Source: an uncultured Flavobacteriaceae bacterium
GTDB taxonomy: Bacteria; Bacteroidota; Bacteroidia; Flavobacteriales; Flavobacteriaceae
Reading direction: 5' to 3'
Assembly (NCBI GenBank): GCA_937944485.1
Contig: CALDYU010000002.1
Span: forward strand, 124,001-188,000
Length of the DNA stretch: 64,000 nt
Positions 28,304 through 37,973 of this stretch are shown here, piece after piece. The translations under genes were made by a program, and so were the position numbers. The first letter of the stretch is position 1, and each line of letters opens with the position of its first letter. The notes beneath the pieces were generated by a model. That model saw nothing but the letters and a program-made list of their open reading frames with translations, searched no databases and was not told the origin of the DNA.

Positions 28304-29728
28304 TTAGGATAATTTCTTGGTGAGATCGTCGATGTATTTTCTAAACTGTTTGTCAGTTTCTGCCAGATTATCAACAGTTTTGCAAGCATGTAAGACTGTT
28401 GCGTGATCTCTTTTGCCAATTTGTGAACCAATGCTGGCTAATGAAGCCTTTGTAAATTTCTTAGCAAAGAACATAGCCAACTGACGTGCTTGTACAATAT
28501 GTCTTTTTCGTGTTTTAGATTGCAGTGTTGCCACATCCATTTCGAAGTAGTCAGATACCACTTTTTGAATGTAATCTATAGAAACTTCACGTTTCGTATT
28601 TTTCACAAATTTTTCAACGACTTGCTGTGCTAGTTCTAGAGTTACTTCTTTTTTATTGAAGGAAGATTGAGCAATTAAAGAAATAATAGCTCCTTCTAAT
28701 TCTCTAATATTCGTTTTAATATGTTTTGCAACATATTCAATAATATCATCAGGCATTTCTACACCATCACGAAATAGTTTATTCTTTAAAATAGAAATTC
28801 TTGTCTCGTAATCAGGGTTTTGTAATTCTGCAGAAAGCCCCCATTTGAATCGTGATAACAGGCGCTGCTCAATATCTTGCATATCAACTGGAGCCTTGTC
28901 AGATGTTAATATGACTTGTTTTCCATTTTGATGTAGGTGATTGAAAATATGGAAAAAGACATCTTGAGTACCTGATTTTCCTGATAAAAATTGTACATCA
29001 TCAATAATGAGAATATCAATCAATTGATAAAAATGTATGAAATCGTTTCTCGTATTTTTCTTTACCGATTCAATATACTGCTGCGTGAATTTTTCAGCAG
29101 AAATATAAAGAACGGTTCTTTCAGGGTATTTGTCTTTAATTTCAACCCCAATAGCATGTGCTAGGTGGGTTTTTCCTAATCCAACGCCCCCAAATACCAA
29201 TAAAGGATTGAAAGATGTTCCACCGGGTTTATTGGCTACCGCCATACCTGCAGAGCGAGCAAGACGATTAGAATCTCCCTCTAAAAAATTATCAAAATTA
29301 TAATTCGGATTGAGCTGAGACTCTATTTTTATATTGCGAATGCCAGGAATAACAAATGGATTACGCAATTCTGGATTTTTTGACTTTATAGGAACGTCCA
29401 TTTCTTGCGGAACAAGGTTGCCCCTGTTAGAACTGGGAATTTTCTCCGTAAAGGGTTCTTTATTGCCGTATGTATTTTCCATACGTATGATATAAACTAA
29501 TTTGGCTGTTTCACCTAGCTCTTTCGTCAAGGCAACCTTCAAAAGTTTGACGTAATGCTCTTCTAACCATTCGTAGAAAAATTTGCTGGGCACCTGAATG
29601 CTCAAGGCATTCTCTGCTAGCTTTACAGGTTTGATAGGCTCAAACCACGTTTTGAATGCCTGCGGTTGGATATTATCTTTGATAAAAGCCAAACAATTAT
29701 TCCATACAGAATTAGCAGTTACACCCAT
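28304..29728 (-). CDS. dnaA: Chromosomal replication initiator DnaA
   Basis: DnaA binds DnaA boxes and opens the origin. The 474-residue protein has domain I (about 1-85: WNNCLAFIKDNIQPQAFKTW), a variable linker, the AAA+ domain with Walker A GGVGLGKTHLAHAIG near residue 180, Walker B ILIIDDVQFLSGK near 240 and the arginine finger region EQRLLSRFKWGL. Domain IV contains the DNA-binding signature IGKRDHATVLHACKTV near 440. Its own upstream region (29729-29939) shows no TTATnCACA box, in contrast to the region at 18 kb. Confidence 0.98.
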   Translation of the reverse strand: MGVTANSVWNNCLAFIKDNIQPQAFKTWFEPIKPVKLAENALSIQVPSKFFYEWLEEHYVKLLKVALTKELGETAKLVYIIRMENTYGNKEPFTEKIPSSNRGNLVPQEMDVPIKSKNPELRNPFVIPGIRNIKIESQLNPNYNFDNFLEGDSNRLARSAGMAVANKPGGTSFNPLLVFGGVGLGKTHLAHAIGVEIKDKYPERTVLYISAEKFTQQYIESVKKNTRNDFIHFYQLIDILIIDDVQFLSGKSGTQDVFFHIFNHLHQNGKQVILTSDKAPVDMQDIEQRLLSRFKWGLSAELQNPDYETRISILKNKLFRDGVEMPDDIIEYVAKHIKTNIRELEGAIISLIAQSSFNKKEVTLELAQQVVEKFVKNTKREVSIDYIQKVVSDYFEMDVATLQSKTRKRHIVQARQLAMFFAKKFTKASLASIGSQIGKRDHATVLHACKTVDNLAETDKQFRKYIDDLTKKLS

Positions 29729-29939
29729 TCTTAAATTCTAGTGTTAATCGGTTAGTTAGTGTTTCGTAATGTAGGTGGAAAATTCAGCCGGAGCAGACCT
29801 CATTTTCTATATGAGCAAATATGTGAACAAAAAACCTAAAAAAAAAATGAAATGGTATTGAATTTTCGCTTTTTTTTTCTCAAGTTCACGAGCCGAATTT
29901 TGGCAAGTACTAAATGTAGATTTTTTTTATTAATTAGCC

Positions 29940-30350
29940 ATGAAATTTAACGAAATTTCTTTTCGCATTCGATATGGGGAAACTGACCAAATGGGTGTGG
30001 TATATCATGGCAATTATGCCCAATTTCTTGAGATGGGGAGGGTAGAGTGGTTACGATCTATGGGTATTTCTTACAAAAAAATGGAAGAAAGCGGCATTAT
30101 GTTGCCTGTAATTTCTTTACAGGTAAATTATAAGAAACCAGCTGTTTATGATAACTTAATTACGGTGCGCACTAAATTGCATAAAATACCTACCGTAAAA
30201 ATAGAATTTGACTTTGAAATTAAGAATGAAGTCGAAGAACTACTAGCAGACGCTAAAGTTGTTCTCGCTTTTATGGATATCGAAAGAAAGAAACCCATTC
30301 GATGCCCTCAATACCTATTAGATACTATAAAGCAGCACGGTGCATTTTAG
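29940..30350 (+). CDS. Acyl-CoA thioesterase, YbgC/4-hydroxybenzoyl-CoA family
   Basis: A 136-residue hot-dog-fold thioesterase. The catalytic signature GETDQMGVVYHGNYAQFLEM (Asp near residue 16, then YHGNY) is clear, followed by GRVEWLRSMGISY. It probably hydrolyses short or aromatic acyl-CoA thioesters; the usual Tol-Pal partner genes are not adjacent. It is divergent from dnaA and convergent with the yigZ-like gene, only 2 bases away. Confidence 0.92.
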   Translation: MKFNEISFRIRYGETDQMGVVYHGNYAQFLEMGRVEWLRSMGISYKKMEESGIMLPVISLQVNYKKPAVYDNLITVRTKLHKIPTVKIEFDFEIKNEVEELLADAKVVLAFMDIERKKPIRCPQYLLDTIKQHGAF

Positions 30351-30352
30351 TT

Positions 30353-30967
30353 CTATTTTATTTCGGTAATACTTACTTTATGCAATTCTTGAAAAACGCT
30401 TACTAACTCATCAGATTGATTTTGCGGAACTGAAATGACAAGAGCACATTTAATTTCTAATTCTTGTGATACAACCTTGTACTTTTTCTGTTTAATAATT
30501 CGCATCACCCTATCTAAATCATCATAACCAAAATTTAGTTTAAAATGCGCAGTGATGGTTTTGGTAATCACATCAGCACTTGAAAGTGCCATTTGCCCTG
30601 CAGTGCGGTAGGCAGCAATGAGTCCTCCGACACCCAATTTGGTACCGCCAAAGATTCTAGCGACAGCCACCAAGATATTAGTGACCTTAAAAGATTGTAT
30701 TTGGCCATATATGGGTTGGCCTGCAGAATTGTTGGGTTCACCATCGTCATTGGCACGATATCGAATATTTTGGACACCTAATTGCCAGGCATAGCACACA
30801 TGACCAGCGTTGGGATGTTTTTTTCTTATGGATGCTATAAGTGGTTTTATTTCATCATCTGATAGAATAGGGAATGCATAGCCGAAGAACTTGCTTTTCT
30901 TTTCCTTAAACAAGATTTCTGGGGAAGGTTTTGAAAGTGTTTGATAAGTATCTTTGAATTCACCCAT
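30353..30967 (-). CDS. YigZ/IMPACT family protein
   Basis: About 204 residues when started at 30967 (MGEFKDTYQTL); an ATG four codons upstream is also in frame. The N-terminal IMPACT domain has KEKKSKFFGYAFPI, then AWQLGVQNIRYRANDDGEP and the family signature FGGTKLGVGGLIAAYRTAG near residues 107-125; a DUF1949-like C-terminal domain follows. The role of the bacterial family is unclear, perhaps in translation control. It overlaps the EamA stop by 8 bases and is last in the five-gene LEA14-ribD-HAD-EamA-yigZ operon. Confidence 0.92.
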   Translation of the reverse strand: MGEFKDTYQTLSKPSPEILFKEKKSKFFGYAFPILSDDEIKPLIASIRKKHPNAGHVCYAWQLGVQNIRYRANDDGEPNNSAGQPIYGQIQSFKVTNILVAVARIFGGTKLGVGGLIAAYRTAGQMALSSADVITKTITAHFKLNFGYDDLDRVMRIIKQKKYKVVSQELEIKCALVISVPQNQSDELVSVFQELHKVSITEIK

Positions 30968-31829
30968 TGTTACGAGCAACTAAAATAATACTTATAATCG
31001 CTAATAAAATGCCTCCCCAATTCTTAGAATTAAGTTTTTCTTTGAAAAGTAAAATTCCTAAAAAGGTCGAAAACATGACTATGGCGACATTATTAATAGT
31101 AAATATCGAGGCACTTTGCAAGGCATCATTTTGCAGTGCACGGAGCAAAAAATAAATGGAGAAGTAATTCGGAATGCCTAAACAAACTCCAGCCACAATA
31201 TTATTAAAGTTAATTTTCAAAGGTTTTTTGAATGACTTGAATAGAACAATTAGAATACCTATTGCTGCAGCAGAACCAAACACCGTTGCAGAAAACAGGG
31301 GCACCTCAGAGTTATTAATGAATGCCTTTTGTATATAGGCAAGAGATGCATCTATCATTCCCGAACCCATAAAAGTTAAAAAGGGTAATAGTAAAGTAGC
31401 ATTTCTTAAAGTGATAGAATTTTCTTTTACAGAAGCAAAGTAAACAGCTGCAAGGGCGAGAATGATGCCTAGGGCATTAAACAAACCTAATTCTTCTTTA
31501 TAGATAAAGATGCCTATTAAAACTGGAATAACGAATGACATTTTCGTTGCTACCGAAGCCACCGAAACCCCCAAACGTTGAGAGGTTGCGGCCATTAAAT
31601 TAAAAACAAGAATAAAAAGTATTCCTAAGGCAAAAGTGCCATAGAACCATGATTTTTTAGGAATTTCTACAATGCTTACCTCCCCCTCATAAAAAAACAA
31701 ACCTACAGTACATGCCACTATATAATTTACAATAATGGCATAAAAGGTTTCAATTTTATATACTGAAAACAGCTTAAAAATCACAAAAATTAAACTCGAA
31801 AAAAGAATACTTAAAGCAAGATCTAGCAT
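30960..31829 (-). CDS. EamA/DMT-family transporter
   Basis: A 289-residue membrane protein with ten predicted hydrophobic helices arranged as two five-helix EamA repeats (about 5-135 and 150-285), as in drug/metabolite transporters. It lacks an obvious signal peptide beyond the first helix. The substrate is unknown; its position after ribD and a HAD phosphatase raises the possibility of a link to a phosphorylated or riboflavin-related metabolite, which is only inference. It starts 1 base after the HAD stop and overlaps yigZ. Confidence 0.9.
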   Translation of the reverse strand: MLDLALSILFSSLIFVIFKLFSVYKIETFYAIIVNYIVACTVGLFFYEGEVSIVEIPKKSWFYGTFALGILFILVFNLMAATSQRLGVSVASVATKMSFVIPVLIGIFIYKEELGLFNALGIILALAAVYFASVKENSITLRNATLLLPFLTFMGSGMIDASLAYIQKAFINNSEVPLFSATVFGSAAAIGILIVLFKSFKKPLKINFNNIVAGVCLGIPNYFSIYFLLRALQNDALQSASIFTINNVAIVMFSTFLGILLFKEKLNSKNWGGILLAIISIILVARNNG

Positions 31830-31830
31830 A

Positions 31831-32436
31831 CTAAATTCTGGTTTTTAGCTCGATAACACTTTCTTTGCCCACTTGAAGATTCCAACAGTGAATGCCCAGT
31901 GCCATTGCAGCATCAGTATTTTCTTTGGTATCATCTATAAAAAAAGTCTCTTCTGCTATTAATTCATTTTGTTCTAGTACGAAATGATAAATTTCCTTAT
32001 TCGGTTTTCTCAAATTGATTTCATGTGATAAGTAAAATTGTTCGAAACAGTTTTTAAACCGATTGAATTTTTCCACGCCCATTTTACGTTTTACTTCATC
32101 AATATGTAGGGCATTTGTGTTACTTAGTAGAAATAAGCGATAGGTGTTGTCTTTCGCAAGCTGTTCAATAAAGTCAAGTCTTTCATCGGGAAAATCTAAA
32201 AGTATCCCATTCCAGATAGCTAGAATATCTTCTCTAGTCGCCTTTGGATAAACCTCTGATAGCAGAGTAACAAATCTTTCAGAAGAGATTTTACCAACCT
32301 CGTACTGTCTGTTGATTTCAATAATTTCAGGACTCAAAACAGGATCGCCACCAAATTTCTCAATTTCACGAAATACGATTTCTTTATCTAAATTGATAAA
32401 AATATCTCCGAAGTCAAAAATGATATTTTTAATCAT
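31831..32436 (-). CDS. HAD-IA family phosphatase
   Basis: A 201-residue haloacid dehalogenase-like hydrolase. Motif I is IIFDFGDIFINLD, unusual because the second Asp of DxD is Gly-Asp (DFGD), a form common in the YihX-like subgroup. Motif II is LLSNTNALH, the motif III Lys lies in RKPNKEIYHFV and motif IV in EETFFIDDTKENTDAA. YihX-type enzymes act on sugar phosphates; in Bacteroidota related HADs dephosphorylate the riboflavin intermediate. The gene overlaps ribD by 8 bases, so that second activity is an attractive but unproven idea. Confidence 0.88.
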   Translation of the reverse strand: MIKNIIFDFGDIFINLDKEIVFREIEKFGGDPVLSPEIIEINRQYEVGKISSERFVTLLSEVYPKATREDILAIWNGILLDFPDERLDFIEQLAKDNTYRLFLLSNTNALHIDEVKRKMGVEKFNRFKNCFEQFYLSHEINLRKPNKEIYHFVLEQNELIAEETFFIDDTKENTDAAMALGIHCWNLQVGKESVIELKTRI

Positions 32437-33481
32437 TACGATAATAGTTTAATAAGTCTTGATCCATTTTTCTTGAACTCTTTATGTCTCTCGAAAGTGT
32501 TGGAGCCTTTATTCCATTTCCAAAAGATGTATTTCCTCTAAAAACCCTTGCTTCATCCCATAAATTCTTAGCTATAAATGTCTGTAGCGTTTTAGTGCCA
32601 CCTTCTATAATTAGGCTTGTGAGATTGCGTTTCCAAAGAATGTTACAGAGTTGTCGTGCTAGGTCTCCCGAAAAATCAAGAAACTCATAATCAACTGTTT
32701 CAAGATATTTAGAATTGTCCTCAATTTCAGTTAGTATCAACGTAGGAGTACTACCATCTAACACATGAAAATCACCTTGAATTTTTAAGTTGCGATCTAG
32801 TACTATTCGAACAGGATTCTTTCCTTTCCACATTCTGACATCTAATTTAGGATTGTCATCAAGTATCGTGTTGGTTCCCACTAAAATAGCACTTTCCTTG
32901 GCCCGCCATTGGTGTGTTAGTTGCCTAGAATATCTTCCAGTTATCCAAACAGGTTCAGGATTTTTAGCGCGTTTATCTTTTTCAGGAGCAATAAATCCAT
33001 CTAAAGTCTCCGCCCATTTTAAAATGATGTAAGGACGCTTTTTTTCGTGAAAGGTCAGAAAACGTTTATGATGTTCGCGGCATTCCTTTTCTAAAACTCC
33101 AGTTATAACATCACAACCCGAACTTTTCAATTTTTGAATTCCTTTTCCCGCTACTTTCTCATGGGGATCTATTAATCCAATGACTATTTTAGGAATGTTA
33201 TGTTTAATAATTAAGTCAGAACAAGGGGGCGTTTTTCCGAAATGAGAACAAGGTTCTAAAGTGACATATAAAGTAGCTTCCTTTAAAAGTGAAATATCAG
33301 TAACAGATGCTATAGCATTAACCTCTGCATGAGGACCTCCATACGGACTTGTAAAACCTTCTCCGATTATTTTGTCATTGTGCACTATCACAGCACCTAC
33401 AGCAGGGTTGGGAGCAGTAGTGCCTAAACCATTTTTGGCGAGCTGTAGCGCTCTAGCCATAAAAGAATCAACTCTTTTCAA
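32429..33481 (-). CDS. ribD: Bifunctional riboflavin biosynthesis deaminase/reductase
   Basis: Carries out the deamination and reduction steps after GTP cyclohydrolase II in riboflavin synthesis. The N-terminal deaminase (about 1-145) has the zinc motifs GPHAEVNAI and TLYVTLEPCSHFGKTPPC; the C-terminal reductase (about 147-350) has RPYIILKWAETLDGFIA and SLIIEGGTKTLQTFI. The 350-residue length is normal. It overlaps the HAD phosphatase gene by 8 bases and follows the LEA14-like gene by 1 base. Confidence 0.96.
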   Translation of the reverse strand: MKRVDSFMARALQLAKNGLGTTAPNPAVGAVIVHNDKIIGEGFTSPYGGPHAEVNAIASVTDISLLKEATLYVTLEPCSHFGKTPPCSDLIIKHNIPKIVIGLIDPHEKVAGKGIQKLKSSGCDVITGVLEKECREHHKRFLTFHEKKRPYIILKWAETLDGFIAPEKDKRAKNPEPVWITGRYSRQLTHQWRAKESAILVGTNTILDDNPKLDVRMWKGKNPVRIVLDRNLKIQGDFHVLDGSTPTLILTEIEDNSKYLETVDYEFLDFSGDLARQLCNILWKRNLTSLIIEGGTKTLQTFIAKNLWDEARVFRGNTSFGNGIKAPTLSRDIKSSRKMDQDLLNYYRND

Positions 33482-33482
33482 A

Positions 33483-33944
33483 TTATTTTATTTCAATCTC
33501 TTCGGTATGATCTATAGGATATGAAGCTTTAAAACCAGCGACTATATAAATTATTTCACCACTAAATCGCACATTAACTTTTTTATTCAATAATTGTTTT
33601 ACTAGCGTACCTAGAAGTCCATTATTTTTACTGTCTATAAGCTTTGAAGTGTCAAAATTTACAGATAAGGGAATCATAAATTCGTTTTTCGAAGGAACCT
33701 TAAATTCTTCTGAAGATACTTTTGCAATCAAGTTATCATCAATGAAAACATCAATATTATCTGTTTTTAATTTACCTCCTACATTATTATGATTTATAAA
33801 AATAGCTTCAGCTTCTAAAGTTACAGTGTTTAAATCTGCACTGACCACAGCCACCTTATTAATTTCTACAAACTCTGGTTGTTCTGTCAGTTTACAACCA
33901 TTGACAAATGCTAATACCGCTACGATTAAAATGATTTTACGCAT
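33483..33944 (-). CDS. LEA14-like (LEA type 2) lipoprotein
   Basis: A 153-residue lipoprotein; the signal ends VLAFVNGC with Cys 17 as the likely lipidated residue. The mature region FVEINKVAVVSADLNTVTLE, then AIFINHNNVGGKLKTDNIDV matches the LEA14/WHy immunoglobulin-like fold, in which a conserved Asn follows the strand. Such bacterial proteins are tied loosely to desiccation or envelope stability. It is the first gene of a packed five-gene minus-strand operon and divergent from prmC. Confidence 0.78.
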   Translation of the reverse strand: MRKIILIVAVLAFVNGCKLTEQPEFVEINKVAVVSADLNTVTLEAEAIFINHNNVGGKLKTDNIDVFIDDNLIAKVSSEEFKVPSKNEFMIPLSVNFDTSKLIDSKNNGLLGTLVKQLLNKKVNVRFSGEIIYIVAGFKASYPIDHTEEIEIK

Positions 33945-34011
33945 AAAAAATGAGGTGGAATTAATGTATCTTCACCTCACAAAAATAGGACTTTAATTAC
34001 TATTGCTACAG

Positions 34012-34884
34012 ATGCTTTTACGCGAAATAAAAAACGTATTTCATAAAGAACTTGATTCTCTTTATGCCAAGGAAGAGGTCGATAGTTTTTTCTATATGTT
34101 GATTGAACATTATTTAAAGTTAGAACGTTTCGTTTTGGCATTAGAACCTAATTTGACAGTCTCAAAAGTCGAAGAAGATCCATTTTTTGATGCACTTAGT
34201 AAATTGAAACTACAAAAACCCATTCAGTATATTATAGGTTCTACCATCTTTTTAGATTTAGAATTTAAGGTGAACGCCAATGTTTTGATTCCCCGACCCG
34301 AAACTGAAGAGCTTGTTCGGTGGATTATTGCCGAAGTACAAAATATAAGGAGCAAGTTAGCATATGGAAGATCACTAAATATACTTGATGTGGGAACGGG
34401 CAGTGGTTGTATTGCTATTGCCTTAGCAAAAAACATATCGGAAGCAAAAGTTTATGCAATAGATGTTTCTGAGAAAGCATTAGAGACAGCAAAAGAAAAT
34501 GCGATTGCGAACAAAGTAAATGTTAGGTTTTTAAAAGAAAATATGCTCGATTTAGAATCTTTAGATATGAAATTTGATATTATTGTTTCAAATCCGCCTT
34601 ATGTTAGAACATTGGAGAAAAAACAAATGAATGAGAACGTGCTACAAAACGAACCAGGTTTAGCCTTGTTTGTTGCCGATGAAAACCCCTTGCTGTTTTA
34701 CAAGACAATTTCCAATTTTGCAGCTAGCGAGTTAAACAACAATGGAATGCTTTTTTTCGAAATTAATCAATATTTAGGAAAAGAAACCGAACGGCTTTTA
34801 AGAGATCATAATTTTTCTGAAATTGAACTTCGTAAAGATATTTTTGAAAACGACCGTATGTTAAAAGGAGTCTGGTATGAATAG
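34012..34884 (+). CDS. prmC: Peptide chain release factor glutamine methyltransferase
   Basis: Methylates the GGQ glutamine of release factors RF1/RF2. The catalytic NPPY motif lies in IIVSNPPYV, near residue 195; the SAM motif LDVGTGSGCIAIALA near 128 and the N-terminal helical domain with QKPIQYIIGSTIFL are also typical. I use the ATG at 34012; a TTG three codons upstream (34003) is an alternative. The 3' end overlaps the LOG gene by 8 bases, and the run continues to ligA. Confidence 0.95.
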   Translation: MLLREIKNVFHKELDSLYAKEEVDSFFYMLIEHYLKLERFVLALEPNLTVSKVEEDPFFDALSKLKLQKPIQYIIGSTIFLDLEFKVNANVLIPRPETEELVRWIIAEVQNIRSKLAYGRSLNILDVGTGSGCIAIALAKNISEAKVYAIDVSEKALETAKENAIANKVNVRFLKENMLDLESLDMKFDIIVSNPPYVRTLEKKQMNENVLQNEPGLALFVADENPLLFYKTISNFAASELNNNGMLFFEINQYLGKETERLLRDHNFSEIELRKDIFENDRMLKGVWYE

Positions 34885-35458
34885 TATCGTTGTATTCTGT
34901 GGTAGTAGTGAAGGGAGCAACGCCGTTTATATGAAACAAGCTTACGATTTAGGTGGCACTTTAGCACAAGAAAAAATCACTTTGGTCTATGGTGGGGCAA
35001 AGATTGGTGTAATGGGTGCCGTCGCCCAAGGGGCCTTAGATGCTGAAGGAAAAGTAATTGGTGTTATTCCTGAATTTTTAAAAATTCATGAAGTATGTCA
35101 TGCTAATCTTACAGAGCTGATTGTTACTCAAGATATGCATGAGCGCAAAATTAAAATGCATGAGCTTTCAGATGGCATTATTATGCTTCCTGGAGGTTAC
35201 GGAACTTTAGAAGAATTTTTTGAAATGCTAACCTGGGGGCAGCTAGGCTTGCATCAATACCCTATAGGCATTTTGAATACGAATGGATTTTATACAGAAC
35301 TAATGAATATGTTGGCTAAAATGGTAGCACAAGGTTTTGTCAAACAAGAAAATTTTGATATGATTATCGTCGATGAAACAATTACTGGTTTATTGAATCA
35401 AATGAGAAATTACAAACCATTACCAGTACCAAAATGGATTAATAAAGATCAGGTATAG
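34877..35458 (+). CDS. LOG-family protein (nucleoside 5'-monophosphate phosphoribohydrolase-like)
   Basis: A 193-residue Rossmann-fold protein with the LOG signatures VYGGAKIGVMGAVAQGAL near residue 38 and PGGYGTLEEFFEMLTW near 98, including the catalytic Glu residues. LOG proteins release cytokinin bases from riboside monophosphates in plants and pathogens; most bacterial members likely hydrolyse AMP or related nucleotides. It overlaps prmC by 8 bases and precedes ligA by 15 bases. Confidence 0.93.
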   Translation: MNSIVVFCGSSEGSNAVYMKQAYDLGGTLAQEKITLVYGGAKIGVMGAVAQGALDAEGKVIGVIPEFLKIHEVCHANLTELIVTQDMHERKIKMHELSDGIIMLPGGYGTLEEFFEMLTWGQLGLHQYPIGILNTNGFYTELMNMLAKMVAQGFVKQENFDMIIVDETITGLLNQMRNYKPLPVPKWINKDQV

Positions 35459-35467
35459 CAATAATAA

Positions 35468-37468
<2,001 letters not shown>

Positions 37469-37495
37469 AGCCTGACCAAAATTTATATCAAAGCA

Positions 37496-37837
37496 CTATG
37501 ACTTTTCGTAATCGAATATTTTGAGCTTATAATCAATAGTATTGTTAACCTTATATATTTCGAGAAAGTATTTTCCTTCAGGTTCAAAAACTGGCATAGT
37601 AGTACTCGGTTTTAATCTCTTGGTATTTGATTTTCGAAGCACTTCAGATAAAATGCTCATGTTTTGCTTGAAATCGCCAGAAATAAAAGATTCCATATTC
37701 AAACTCTGTTTCTGAAGCGGTGTAGCCAAACTGTTGCTGAGTATTGTGTTATTTAAAGATGGACTAGGTGTTTGCTGTGCGAAAGCAAGGGTACTTGATA
37801 CAAAACATACGATGACAAAAGCTTTTTTCATGATCAT
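37496..37837 (-). CDS. Small secreted hypothetical protein
   Basis: A 113-residue protein with a clear signal peptide (MIMKKAFVIVCFVSSTLAFAQQ) and a mature region with no family I recognise. The mature part is Ser/Thr/Asn-rich first (about 22-60), then has a beta-like end FEPEGKYFLEIYKVNNTIDY. It is probably periplasmic. It is convergent with ligA and stands alone; the next gene on the strand begins more than 130 bases away. Confidence 0.65.
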   Translation of the reverse strand: MIMKKAFVIVCFVSSTLAFAQQTPSPSLNNTILSNSLATPLQKQSLNMESFISGDFKQNMSILSEVLRKSNTKRLKPSTTMPVFEPEGKYFLEIYKVNNTIDYKLKIFDYEKS

Positions 37838-37973
37838 AGCCTTTGTTCTAAATTTACTAAATATTTGCTGATGCGTAAAAATTTACGCGATTTGTTAGCA
37901 TTATTTTAAGACGATTTTTCTTGCTAACTTTTCTACTTTAGAACTATCCGAATTAAATGGGAGGCGGCAATTT

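Noticed and set aside
29729-29939. Possible oriC directly upstream of dnaA
   Set aside because: No TTATnCACA match was seen in this spacer, only A/T runs; the region at 18 kb is the better candidate.
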